This document shows positions 16,927 to 25,540 of a stretch of DNA of 64,000 bases, one piece after another (within the stretch, counting starts at the first letter, position 1; each line of letters opens with the position of its first letter). The DNA is taken from assembly GCF_036242395.1 (NCBI RefSeq), contig NZ_CP108458.1:4526001-4590000 (forward strand). The letters are read 5' to 3'. This DNA is from Kitasatospora sp. NBC_01266 (GTDB lineage: Bacteria > Actinomycetota > Actinomycetes > Streptomycetales > Streptomycetaceae). The notes below the pieces were generated by a model. The model was not told where the DNA came from and searched no databases. It saw only the letters and a program-made list of their open reading frames with translations. The translations under genes were made by a program, and so were the position numbers.

Positions 16927-16965
16927 AAGGCCCAGGTCAGGGACATGATCCCCGAGCTGGGCCTT
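16927..16965 (+). terminator. terminator after tRNA-Gly
   Basis: A 9-base perfect stem AAGGCCCAG/CTGGGCCTT starting 7 bases after the tRNA, followed by TTGCTGTT. Confidence 0.75.
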
Positions 16966-17067
16966 TGCTGTTGGTGCGCTGCTGTCGGCTCATCTTCCCC
17001 TGGGGAAAGGTGACTTGTCGGCGGGCGACCCCCCCGGGGCGGCCGTCGCGCGGGTGTCGCCGTCGGC

Positions 17068-17577
17068 TCAGTGGGTGGGCGGGGTCCAGTCGGTGGGCAG
17101 GCCGGACTGGGTGAGGACGGAGTTGAGGCTGTAGTAGTCCTGGTCGGAGGCGATCCGGTGGTGCTCGCCGAGGTCGAGGAGGGTGGCCATCGGCACGGCG
17201 AACGGCTTGGGTGCGCCCTTGAGGTGGCCGGAGTAGACGGCTTCGACGGTGATGTGGGAACCGTCCTGGTGGGTGGCGTTCACCGTGACGTGGACGTCGT
17301 CGATGAGGGTGTCGGTGCGGGCCTTCCAGCCGGCGATCTCCTGGCGGCCGTGGAAGGTGACGCCCACGCCCTGGTCGGTGTAGGTGCTGTCCGCGGTGAA
17401 CAGGTCGCCGAGCGGCTGGGGGTCGGCGCCGTTCCAGGCGGCGGCCCATGCGGTGACGGCCTTCGGCAGGTGCTGTGCGGCGGGCTGCGCGGCGGCGGCG
17501 GCGGTTGTGCCTAGTACGGCGCAGACGGCCGTGGCGCTGATCAGGGTGGTCAGAGTGCGGCGCGGGCTGGACTTCAT
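17068..17577 (-). CDS. secreted SnoaL/NTF2-like protein
   Basis: A 169-residue protein. The N-terminus MKSSPRRTLTTLISATAVCAVLG followed by AAAAAQ is a signal peptide. The rest is an NTF2-like (SnoaL-type) cone: AVTAWAAAWNGADPQPLGDLFTADSTYTD is the classic opening. Such domains bind small hydrophobic ligands; secreted forms have no defined role. It lies 39 bases downstream of the quinone-oxidoreductase-like gene and is probably co-transcribed with it. Confidence 0.75.
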   Translation of the reverse strand: MKSSPRRTLTTLISATAVCAVLGTTAAAAAQPAAQHLPKAVTAWAAAWNGADPQPLGDLFTADSTYTDQGVGVTFHGRQEIAGWKARTDTLIDDVHVTVNATHQDGSHITVEAVYSGHLKGAPKPFAVPMATLLDLGEHHRIASDQDYYSLNSVLTQSGLPTDWTPPTH

Positions 17578-17616
17578 GGTGGGGCTCCGTCGGGTGCTGG
17601 TGGGTCGAGAGGCGGG

Positions 17617-18648
17617 TCAGGGGGTCAGGACGACCTTGCCGGAGACGGTGCCGGACTCGGCCAGGCGCAGGGCCTCGGCGGCCTCGGCGAGCGGCAGTTG
17701 GGCGGCGATGCGGGCCGTGACCTCGCCGCGGCGGACGGCGTCGAAGACCTCGGTGAGGTCGGCGCGCAGCCGGGCCCGGAAGCGGTCCTTGTTCAGCGGG
17801 CGGCCGGCCCAGATGTTGTAGAAGTGGGCGCGGCGTCCGTTGGGCAGGGTGTTCCAGAGCCAGGTGCGGGCGAGGATCTTCAGGACGGGCCACTGCTTGG
17901 AGCCGGTGTCGTCGCGGGTGGAGGCACTGCCGTAGGAGATGAGGGTGCCGCCGGGGGCGAGCAGGTGCCAGGAGTCGACGACGCTCCGGCCGCCGACGTG
18001 GTCGAAGACGGCGTCCACCCCGCCGGGTGCCAGTTCGCGGACCTGGGTGGGGACGTCGCCGGCGCGGTAGTCGACCGGGAGGACGCCCAGTGCCCGCAGG
18101 GCGTCGTGGTGCCGGGCGGAGGCCGTGCCGATCACCTTCACGCCCGCCGCGCGGGCGAGTTGGACCAGGACCGAGCCGACGCCGCCGCCGGCGCCGTGCA
18201 CCAGGACGGTCTGTCCGGTGCGCACCCGGGCCTTGCGGTGCAGCATCTGCCAGGCCGTGATGCCGTTGACCACGACGGTCTCGGCCTCCGCCGCCGTGAG
18301 GCCCTCCGGGACTCGGACCGCGTCGTCGGCGTCGACCACGACGTGGCTGGCCCACCCGCCGACCTTCACCAGTGCGGCCACCCGCTGCCCGGCCAGCGCC
18401 GGGTCGACACCCGCGCCGGTGGCCAGCACCCGGCCGACCAGGTCGTAGCCGGGCACGAACGGGAAGGCCGGCTGGTCGTAGTACCGCCCGCGGCGCATCT
18501 GCTGCTCGGCGAACGAGACGCCGGTCGCCTCCATGGCGACCACGATCTGCCCGCGGCCCGCCTCCGGAACGGCGCTCTCGCGGATCTGCAGGCCCTCCGG
18601 CGCCACGATGCCCGGCAGGACGACCTCGATGCGACGTTCGGTGCTCAT
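17617..18648 (-). CDS. zinc-independent medium-chain dehydrogenase (quinone oxidoreductase type)
   Basis: A 343-residue protein. An N-terminal GroES-like domain is followed by a Rossmann fold with VLVHGAGGGVGSVLVQLARA near 150-170 and GVDAVFDHVGG. The absence of clustered catalytic Cys/His ligands fits NADPH:quinone oxidoreductase-like enzymes. It probably reduces quinones or reactive carbonyls. Divergent from a TetR regulator 123 bases away, which likely represses it. Confidence 0.85.
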   Translation of the reverse strand: MSTERRIEVVLPGIVAPEGLQIRESAVPEAGRGQIVVAMEATGVSFAEQQMRRGRYYDQPAFPFVPGYDLVGRVLATGAGVDPALAGQRVAALVKVGGWASHVVVDADDAVRVPEGLTAAEAETVVVNGITAWQMLHRKARVRTGQTVLVHGAGGGVGSVLVQLARAAGVKVIGTASARHHDALRALGVLPVDYRAGDVPTQVRELAPGGVDAVFDHVGGRSVVDSWHLLAPGGTLISYGSASTRDDTGSKQWPVLKILARTWLWNTLPNGRRAHFYNIWAGRPLNKDRFRARLRADLTEVFDAVRRGEVTARIAAQLPLAEAAEALRLAESGTVSGKVVLTP

Positions 18649-18681
18649 GACCGCCTCTTTCTCGTAGATGCTTTCGCGTTC

Positions 18682-18741
18682 GTTAGAAGTTATAGCGCTC
18701 TCTGGATGTGAGAGTCAAGAGCGATGGTGATAGCCTCTAAC
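18682..18741. promoter_or_regulatory. candidate TetR operator half-sites
   Basis: GTTAGAA at 18682-18688 and CTCTAAC at 18735-18741 form an inverted pair (GTTAGA/TCTAAC common core) in the divergent gap between the oxidoreductase and TetR genes. The gap is AT-richer than its surroundings. Confidence 0.35.
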
Positions 18742-18771
18742 TAACAGCGGCTGGGGAGAGGACGGCGGGTC

Positions 18772-19359
18772 ATGGGCGAATCGGGTACGAGGACACCGAG
18801 GGAGCGCTACCGGGCGCAGGTGCAGGAGGAGATCAAGCGGCACGCCTGGGGGCAGATCGCCACCGCCGGGGCCTCCGCGCTGTCCCTCAACGCCATCGCC
18901 AAGCAGATGGGCATGAGCGGGCCGGCCCTCTACCGGTACTTCGCCAACCGCGACGAGCTGATCACCGAGCTGGTCAGGGACGCCTACCGCAGCCTGGCCG
19001 ACACCTTCGCCGCCCGCGCCGAGGCCGGCACCGACCTCGGCGGCCTGGCGGACGCGCTGCGCCGGTGGGCGCTGGACGATCCCCAGCGGTACTTCCTCGT
19101 CTACGGCACCCCCGTACCCGGGTACCGAGCACCTGAGGACACCGCGCGGATCGCCGCCGAGATCATGGCGCACCTGCTCGACGCCTGCGCCGCCGAACAC
19201 CCGGCCCCGTCATCGGCGCTCGGCCGGGCCCTCGCCTTCTGGACCCGCCTGCACGGCGTCCTCTCGCTCGAACTCGCCGGACACTTCACCGGCATGGGAT
19301 TCGACCCCGCCGTGCTCTACGCCGACGAGGTGCGAGCACTCGGGGGCCAGTGGGGCTGA
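18772..19359 (+). CDS. TetR-family regulator
   Basis: A 195-residue protein. Its N-terminal HTH (ASALSLNAIAKQMGMSGPALYRYFANRDELITELV) is at residues 38-72; the C-terminal part (to residue 195) resembles the TetR_C_13/WHG-type ligand domain (PQRYFLVYGTPVPGY). It is divergent from, and probably controls, the 17617-18648 oxidoreductase. Confidence 0.88.
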   Translation: MGESGTRTPRERYRAQVQEEIKRHAWGQIATAGASALSLNAIAKQMGMSGPALYRYFANRDELITELVRDAYRSLADTFAARAEAGTDLGGLADALRRWALDDPQRYFLVYGTPVPGYRAPEDTARIAAEIMAHLLDACAAEHPAPSSALGRALAFWTRLHGVLSLELAGHFTGMGFDPAVLYADEVRALGGQWG

Positions 19360-19445
19360 CGCCGCGCCACCGGCTGTGCCGGAGGCCCCTTGCCGCAGCC
19401 GTACCCGGCAGCTGCGGTAGGCCCGGCGGGTGGTAGGTATGAGGG

Positions 19446-20051
19446 GTGCGCTTCGACCTCGTGCCCATGCCGCTGACCGTCCAGGACCGACAGCGGGACG
19501 ACCGCGGGTATCCGGTGCCTGCCATCACTCCGTGGCAGGACGGACAGCCGCAGTTCGCGCTGACCGACTACGGACGCAGCGCCGAGTGCGCGCGGGAGCG
19601 GTTGTGTTCGGTGTGCAACGTGCTGATGCCGCGCGGGCCGGTGTGGCGGGTGGTCGGGGGCAGCGAGAGTGCGGCGATCGGTGCGGCGCTGGCGGCGGGG
19701 CGGCCGTACCGCAACCTGGCGCCGACGCTGGAGGGGCCGGGGCACCGCGCGTGCATGCTGTACGCGTCGATGGTCTGCCCTTATCTGGCCAGGCCCAACG
19801 CGCGTCGGGGCCTGGCGGCCGAGCAGCCGGACGAGTTGACTGGGCACGTTGTCCGGGGCGCGGTCCGGGGTGCGCTCGGCGCGGTGGTGGGGTTCGGCGA
19901 CTACGAGTTCGCGGTGACCGGGACGAAGGTGATGTTCCGCTTCTTCGACGTGGTCGAGTACCTGCCGCACGACAACGCGGACGCGCACCTGGCCGAGCTG
20001 CGGGCCGAGTTGGCCGGGAACCGCCACCGGCCCGTCCAGCCGGGTGGCTGA
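19446..20051 (+). CDS. conserved hypothetical protein with Cys-rich motif
   Basis: A 201-residue protein from GTG 19446. No family recognised. It contains a CSVC pair (LCSVCNVLMPRGPVWRVV) and a distant HRACMLYASMVCPYL segment, which together could bind a metal, and a C-terminal region with FGDYEFAVTG. No signal peptide or membrane segments. It follows the TetR gene by 86 bases and is convergent with the lipoprotein gene. Confidence 0.7.
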   Translation: MRFDLVPMPLTVQDRQRDDRGYPVPAITPWQDGQPQFALTDYGRSAECARERLCSVCNVLMPRGPVWRVVGGSESAAIGAALAAGRPYRNLAPTLEGPGHRACMLYASMVCPYLARPNARRGLAAEQPDELTGHVVRGAVRGALGAVVGFGDYEFAVTGTKVMFRFFDVVEYLPHDNADAHLAELRAELAGNRHRPVQPGG

Positions 20052-20080
20052 ACGGGCCGGTGGGTGAGGGGGGTTGGGCC

Positions 20081-21223
20081 TCAGCTGTGACGGTAGGCGG
20101 GCAGGCCCTGGTAGCCGGAGACCAGGGTCGGCGCGGCGGAGCCGTTCGCGGGGAGGGTGACGATGCCGCTCGCGGTCCGGGCGGCGATGGTGGTGCCGCT
20201 GGGGGACCAGGCCGGCTCGGTGTAGTCGGTGGTGGCGTGCGGGGTGAGGTCCTTGGCGTCGGCGCCGCGGTCGGCGCTCTCGAAGAGGTGGTCGTGCCCG
20301 TCCACCGAGCGGACGAAGACGATCTCGTCGCCGTCCGGCGACAGCGCTGGCTCCGAACCCGTGGTCACCGAGCCGCCCTGCTGGCGCAGGGACTCGTCTC
20401 GGATGAAGACCTCCCCGGTGCCGCTGTTCGCGTAGACCGAGCTGCCGTAGGTGCCGCCGCCGGCCGGCCACAGGTTGCCGGTCTGCGGGTTCGGCTGGGT
20501 GTTCTCGCCCGCGTAGCCGGCGAGGGACAGCTGCTGCGGCGTGCCGTCGACCGCGGTGGCGGGCACCGTCTCCAGCCGGGAGACCCCGTTCGTGACCGCG
20601 GCGAAGAACAGGTTGTCCTTGGCCGGGTAGTAGCCCTGCGGCGAGGCCGCCGAGACCTGCCAGGCGGGGTGCGACCAGGTCTGGCCGGCCGGGCGCTTGG
20701 CGACGGTCACCCGCCCGCTGCCGTCCGGGTTGGCGACGGCCAGGTCGCCCGCGCCGTCGACGAACGCGGCCTTGCGGCCGTCCGGGGACCAGACCAGGTC
20801 GCGGACCGCGGTGCCGAAGTCGACCGTGGTGCCGTTCATCACGACGTACCGGGTGCCGTTGCTGATGGTCAGGCCGTTGTGGAAGGTGCCGTTCAGCGGC
20901 TTCGGCGCGCTCGACGGCGCGGCGGGCGCCGGACGGCTCGGCAGCGGGGCGGCCGACCGGGTCGGCGAGCCGGTGGCGGCCGCGCTGGGTGCGGTGGGCG
21001 CGGCGCTCGGTGCACCGGAGGCAGCGGCCGAGGCGGCGGTGGAGGCCGGGGCGGACGGGGACGGCGTCGCGGTGGGAGACGAAATCGCCTTCGGAGAAGT
21101 CGAGTTGGAGGCGGCCGTCGGGGTGGTCGACGGGCCGCAGGAGGTCAGCAGCAGGGCCGTACCCGTGGTGACTGCGATGGTGAGGCTGACGGCGGCGGCG
21201 CGGCGGCGGGCGCGAGCGGACAT
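20081..21223 (-). CDS. lipoprotein with TolB/PD40-like beta-propeller
   Basis: A 380-residue protein from ATG 21223 (MSARARRRAAAVSLTIAV). A lipobox LTSC ends the signal sequence near residue 30. A Ser/Thr/Pro/Ala-rich linker follows (about 80 residues), then a beta-propeller with WSPDGRKAAFVD and ALSPDGDEIVFVRS blades of the PD40/TolB type. It is probably tethered to the outer face of the membrane. Function unknown; propellers of this kind often bind peptides or ligands. Confidence 0.8.
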   Translation of the reverse strand: MSARARRRAAAVSLTIAVTTGTALLLTSCGPSTTPTAASNSTSPKAISSPTATPSPSAPASTAASAAASGAPSAAPTAPSAAATGSPTRSAAPLPSRPAPAAPSSAPKPLNGTFHNGLTISNGTRYVVMNGTTVDFGTAVRDLVWSPDGRKAAFVDGAGDLAVANPDGSGRVTVAKRPAGQTWSHPAWQVSAASPQGYYPAKDNLFFAAVTNGVSRLETVPATAVDGTPQQLSLAGYAGENTQPNPQTGNLWPAGGGTYGSSVYANSGTGEVFIRDESLRQQGGSVTTGSEPALSPDGDEIVFVRSVDGHDHLFESADRGADAKDLTPHATTDYTEPAWSPSGTTIAARTASGIVTLPANGSAAPTLVSGYQGLPAYRHS

Positions 21224-21431
21224 GACGGTTCCCCCGGAACAGTGCGATGAGGTCTGTGGGTTTCGCCGGAGCACTGCTCCCCCCGTGGCGTCTGCGCCTG
21301 TTCGGTAGCTCGCTGCTCTGTGCGACGTGAGAAGTCTGTCGTATGAGGGGTTCGGGAACCGTCCGTCTCCTGTCACAGGCGTGCAACATGGTTGGTGGCC
21401 GACCGAATTGCTCGTGATCCGCGAACGACAC

Positions 21432-21469
21432 CGGCCCCGGCCCGCACGCGAGGGTGCGGACCGGGGCCG
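21432..21469 (-). terminator. terminator of the beta-helix gene
   Basis: A 16-base stem with one mismatch (21432-21447 with 21454-21469), starting 17 bases beyond the stop of the minus-strand gene. Confidence 0.65.
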
Positions 21470-21486
21470 ACGACGGGCTGGGACTG

Positions 21487-22610
21487 TCAGTAGGACTGGT
21501 AGCCGAAGAAGTCCACCACCAGCTGAATGCCGGCGCCGGAGGCGTTGTAGAACGAGATCTTGCCGTCCTTGACCGGGACGACGACCTGGTTCGGAATCGT
21601 CTCGCCGGCGGTCCAGTTGAGGTTGGACGCGTCCGGTGCGGCGGTCCCGTGCGGGTAGACCGTCAGGTGGCCGTTGTTGCCCGGTTCGGTCACGGTGACG
21701 TTCAGGGTGACCGACGTCGTGGTGGGCGGCAGATCCCCCATCGAGATGTCGAGCGTGCCCCAGGCCGGTACGGCGCCGGCCGGCCGGCTCGTTCCGTCCT
21801 CGAAGTACGTGGTCTGCCGGGTGTCCATCACACGCGACGGCCCGGTGGCCCGGTAGGTGTTGGTACCCGTCGTGCTGTAGTAGCCGGCGAGGTCGGCGAT
21901 CAGGTCCACGCTGCCGCCGGAGGCGTTGTAGAACGAGACCTTGCCGTCCTTGACCGGGACGGTCACCAGGTTCGGGATCGTCTCGCCGGCGGTCCAGTTG
22001 AGGTTGGACGCGTCCGGTGCGGCGTTCCCGTGGGGGTAGACCGTCAGGTGGCCGGCGTTGGCCGGTGCGGTCACGGTGACGTTCATGGTCACCGCGGTGA
22101 CCCCGCTCGCCGGGACGCCGGCGATGCCGGTGACCGGGAGGTCGATGGTGCCCCAGGCGGGGACGGCGGTGGCGGTCGGGGTGCCGATCGGGACCCGGGT
22201 GTCCAGCAGCCGGGTCGGGCCGGCCGAAGTGAACATGCTGCCCGTCGTGCTGTAGTAGCCGGCGAGGTCGGCGATCAGCTGCACGCTGCCGCCGGAGGCG
22301 TTGTAGAACGAGACCTTGCCGTCCTGCACCGGGACGGTCACCAGGTTGGCGATCGTCTCGCCGGCGGTCCAGTTGAGGCTCGACGCCTGCGGAAGGGTGC
22401 CACCGTGGGGGTAGACCGTCAGATGGCCGTCGTTGGCCGGTGCGGTCACGGTGACGTTCATGGTCACCGCGGTGACCCCGCTCGCCGGGACGCCGGCGAT
22501 GCCGGTGACCGGGAGGTCGATGGTGCCCCAGGCGGGGACGGCGGTGGCGGTCGGGGTGCCGATCGGGACCCGGGTGTCCAGCAGCCGGGTCGGGCCGGCC
22601 GGGGTGAACG
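21487..22610 (-). repeat. three tandem 375-bp repeats in a secreted protein gene
   Basis: Copies lie at about 22236-22610, 21861-22235 and 21487-21860. The first two are nearly identical in DNA over long stretches, with an exact 375-base offset (for example 22075 and 22450); the third is diverged. The period equals 125 codons. Confidence 0.85.
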
Positions 22611-23919
22611 CGCTGCCGAAGTCCTGGAACTCCTGCGCGCCACGGTCACGGTAGCCGCTACCGGTGCCCGTGTTGGGCACCGCCGGGTCGTCCACCGGCG
22701 GCCACTCCCAGGCGTCGGTGCTCATCATGCCGGGGGCGTTCTCGTCGGCGGAGTCGACGATCGGCGAGAGCGAGTCGTTCGGACCGCGCTGCCACACCTT
22801 GTTCGGGTCGGACACGTAGTCGTGCGCACCCTGGCCGGTCGCCGCGGTGAAGTCCTGCTGGGTGGTGTACGCCGTGCCGCCCCAGTTGTAGGCCGGGCCG
22901 CCGCTCATCGGCGAGACGGTGTTGTAGTCCTCCTTGCTGCCCGTGACGGAGTCCGCGGCGACCGAGATCCCGGTGTCCGAGGAACCGGCCGGGCAGGGCT
23001 TCCCGCTGCTGGCCGAGGTGTCGACCACGTTGTTCTCGATGACCGCGCCCGTTGAGCCGCTGTTCAGGACGATGCCCGCCGAGCAGCCGGTGAGGAGGGT
23101 GTTGCTGACGACCACGGTGCCCGGTGCGTCGGACACCAGGATGCCGGTCTGGTCGGTGGTGCTGTTCGGCTGCACCATGTTCGTGGAGACGACCGTCCCG
23201 GTCGAGCCGCCGTCGACCTGGATCAGCGGACCGCCGGCATAGGCGAACTGCCCCTGGCCGAAGAGGACACCGCTGGAGTTGTCGGTGATGTGGACGCCGC
23301 CGCCCCACGCCTGTACGCCGGTGATCGAGACGTCCTGCGCGTTGTCCACCACCACGGACTGCTTCTGGTTGGAGTGGACGGCGAGGTTCTGGATCCGCAG
23401 GTGCTGGGCACCCTTGATGACCAGGCCGAAGTCCGGGGAGTTCGGCGCGCCACCGGTGAACGAGGCACGCGCCGCCTGCAGGCCGGGGCCAGGGTCCGGG
23501 CCCCGGAAGGTGATCGGAGCCGTCGCCGTGCCGGAACGGGTGAGGGTCAGCGCGGTGTCGTTGTAGTCGCCCGCGGCGATCTGGACCGTCTGACCCGGCA
23601 TCACCACCGCGGCGGCAGCGGCGATCCGGCAGAAGGGCACCGCCTGGGTACCGGTGCCCGAGTCCGAGCAGTTGGACCCGGTCGCGTTGTTGACGTAGAG
23701 CGTGGTCGCGTCGGCGAGGGCGCCGGTCGACGTGACGGCCGGGAGAACGGCCATCCCGAGCAGTGCGGTACCGAACAGCGCCGCTATGCGGTTCTTGATG
23801 ATGCCCCCATGGAGAACGAAGTTGGAGCCGCTCGGAGCGGCTGGCCCGCGCCGGTTGGAGTCCGGGATCGGCGAGGAGCGAACGGATTCTCGCACAGTCG
23901 TTCGTACGCCGCGAGGCAC
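21487..23919 (-). CDS. large secreted right-handed beta-helix protein with three C-terminal repeats
   Basis: About 810 residues if read from GTG 23919. The hydrophobic signal segment begins only near residue 40 (KNRIAALFGTALLGMAVLP) and ends ALA|D near 69, so the start is uncertain: no ATG/GTG/TTG codon lies close upstream of it in this frame. Residues 70-430 form a parallel beta-helix (pectate-lyase-like, with NNVVDTS and DNSSGVLFG turns). The C-terminal 375 residues are three copies of a 125-residue module with the signatures LLDTR, VPAWGT, MNVTVT, GHLTVYPHG, LNWTAGET and ADLAGYYS. Probably an extracellular or wall-associated protein that binds or cleaves a polysaccharide. Confidence 0.8.
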   Translation of the reverse strand: MPRGVRTTVRESVRSSPIPDSNRRGPAAPSGSNFVLHGGIIKNRIAALFGTALLGMAVLPAVTSTGALADATTLYVNNATGSNCSDSGTGTQAVPFCRIAAAAAVVMPGQTVQIAAGDYNDTALTLTRSGTATAPITFRGPDPGPGLQAARASFTGGAPNSPDFGLVIKGAQHLRIQNLAVHSNQKQSVVVDNAQDVSITGVQAWGGGVHITDNSSGVLFGQGQFAYAGGPLIQVDGGSTGTVVSTNMVQPNSTTDQTGILVSDAPGTVVVSNTLLTGCSAGIVLNSGSTGAVIENNVVDTSASSGKPCPAGSSDTGISVAADSVTGSKEDYNTVSPMSGGPAYNWGGTAYTTQQDFTAATGQGAHDYVSDPNKVWQRGPNDSLSPIVDSADENAPGMMSTDAWEWPPVDDPAVPNTGTGSGYRDRGAQEFQDFGSAFTPAGPTRLLDTRVPIGTPTATAVPAWGTIDLPVTGIAGVPASGVTAVTMNVTVTAPANDGHLTVYPHGGTLPQASSLNWTAGETIANLVTVPVQDGKVSFYNASGGSVQLIADLAGYYSTTGSMFTSAGPTRLLDTRVPIGTPTATAVPAWGTIDLPVTGIAGVPASGVTAVTMNVTVTAPANAGHLTVYPHGNAAPDASNLNWTAGETIPNLVTVPVKDGKVSFYNASGGSVDLIADLAGYYSTTGTNTYRATGPSRVMDTRQTTYFEDGTSRPAGAVPAWGTLDISMGDLPPTTTSVTLNVTVTEPGNNGHLTVYPHGTAAPDASNLNWTAGETIPNQVVVPVKDGKISFYNASGAGIQLVVDFFGYQSY

Positions 23920-24055
23920 ATTCGGCGGCGTACCCGGCCCGGCAGCGTGGCGTCAGGTGGATCCCCGTTGCCCGCCCCCGCCGCCCGCTTCGGCGCGGAG
24001 CCATCGGCCGATGGTCCGTGTGCCTTCCGACCGCCGGTGCTGGGAGACTCGGGGC

Positions 24056-24946
24056 ATGCCGATTGTCGAAGTCTCACCTGGAATGTCCATCGCGTACGAG
24101 GCGTTCGGCGATCCCGCCGACGCACCGGTGCTGCTCGTGATGGGTCTCGGCGGTCAGCTGATCGCCTGGCACGAGGATTTCTGCCGTGCGCTCGCCGATC
24201 GCGGCCGCTACGTGATCCGGTACGACAACCGCGACTGCGGGCTGTCCACCAAGTTCGACGATCACCCGGTCGACATGGGCCGGCTCATCGGCGCTCTGGG
24301 CTCGGGGGACTTTCCGTCCGCCCGTGCGCTGGTGCCCTACACGCTCCAGGACCTGGCCGACGACGGCCTCGACCTGCTCACCGCGCTCGGCATCGAACGG
24401 GCTCACGTGGTCGGATCCTCGATGGGCGGGATGATCGCCCAGACGATGGCCATCACCCGGCCGGCGCGGGTGCTGACCCTGACGTCGATGATGTCCTCGA
24501 CCGGCGAACCCGAATACGGTCGGTCCACGCCCGAGGCCCAGGCGGTCGTCTCCGCTCCGAAGCCGGCCGACCGCGAGGGATACGTCGCGGCGGCGGAGCG
24601 GGAGTTGGTGTGGGCGTCCAAGCGCTACGGCGACCCGGCGGTCCTTCGTGAGCTGGCCGCCCACAGCTACGACCGCGCGTACTACCCGGCCGGGGCCGCA
24701 CGGCAGCTCGGAGCGGTGGTCCTCGGCGGCTCACGGGCGGACGCGCTAAGGGAGCTTCAGGTGCCGACGCTGGTGATCCACGGTCTGGATGACACGCTGA
24801 TCAACCCCGACGGTGGGCAACGCACGGCAGAGCTGGTGCCCGGCGCGAAGCTCCTGCTGATCCCCGACATGGGGCACGACCGGCCGCGCGAGCTCTGGCC
24901 CGAGATCGTCGACGCCATCGGGGCGCACACCGGCCTCGTCGCCTGA
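24056..24946 (+). CDS. alpha/beta hydrolase
   Basis: A 296-residue protein from ATG 24056 with a GGGAG site. The fold is complete: oxyanion loop MGLGGQ, nucleophile elbow GSSMGG (Ser near residue 122), acid in HGLDDTLI and His in DMGHDRP. The cap region carries VVSAPKPADREGYVAAAERE. The substrate is unknown; this subgroup includes esterases and aclacinomycin methylesterase-like enzymes. It stands alone between the beta-helix gene and the sigma-factor pair. Confidence 0.9.
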   Translation: MPIVEVSPGMSIAYEAFGDPADAPVLLVMGLGGQLIAWHEDFCRALADRGRYVIRYDNRDCGLSTKFDDHPVDMGRLIGALGSGDFPSARALVPYTLQDLADDGLDLLTALGIERAHVVGSSMGGMIAQTMAITRPARVLTLTSMMSSTGEPEYGRSTPEAQAVVSAPKPADREGYVAAAERELVWASKRYGDPAVLRELAAHSYDRAYYPAGAARQLGAVVLGGSRADALRELQVPTLVIHGLDDTLINPDGGQRTAELVPGAKLLLIPDMGHDRPRELWPEIVDAIGAHTGLVA

Positions 24947-25018
24947 TTCGCAAACGCCGAGGAGTGGGGCAACGGTTCGACACCTCGCTGGGCTCTGTCC
25001 GGGTGAGGAGGTTGCTCA

Positions 25019-25540
25019 ATGGGAGAACCGAAGTCGGGCCGCGACAGCGAGTTCCAGGCGTTCATCGCCGTCGCCTGGCCGCGTCTGCTGCGGACGGCGT
25101 TTCTGCTGGCCGGTGAGCAGCACGCGGGCGAGGACCTGGTGCAGCAGACGCTGGAGCGGGCCTATGCGGCCTGGGGGCGGGTGAAGCGGGCCGACGACCC
25201 GTACGCGTATGTGCGTCGGATCCTGTTCAACGAGCACGCCCGCCGGTTCCGCCGCCGCGCGCCCGAGCAGTCGGTCACCGCGGTGCCCGAGCGGGCCGGG
25301 CAGGACGGCTACGCGCAGTTGGACGCGCGCAGTGCGCTGCTGGGTGCGCTCGGAGCGCTGCCGCCCAGGCAACGGCAGGCGGTGGTGCTGCGGTACTGGG
25401 AGGACCTGAGTGAGAGTCAGGTCGCAGCCTGCATGGGCTGCTCCGTGGGCACGGTGAAGAGCCAGGCGGCGAAGGGGATCGCCAAACTGCGCGCCTCCTC
25501 GGCACTGGTCGGTATGGAGAGCGTGGGAGGAACGGTATGA
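25019..25540 (+). CDS. SigE-family ECF-type sigma factor
   Basis: A 173-residue protein from ATG 25019 (GAGGAGG upstream). Region 2 (RLLRTAFLLAGEQHAGEDLVQQTLERAYAAWGRV) and region 4 (LPPRQRQAVVLRYWEDLSESQVAACMGCSVGTVKSQ) are typical of the actinobacterial SigE-like subfamily. It directs RNA polymerase to a small regulon. Stop and next start overlap as ATGA, so the downstream membrane protein is likely its partner or anti-sigma factor. Confidence 0.92.
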   Translation: MGEPKSGRDSEFQAFIAVAWPRLLRTAFLLAGEQHAGEDLVQQTLERAYAAWGRVKRADDPYAYVRRILFNEHARRFRRRAPEQSVTAVPERAGQDGYAQLDARSALLGALGALPPRQRQAVVLRYWEDLSESQVAACMGCSVGTVKSQAAKGIAKLRASSALVGMESVGGTV

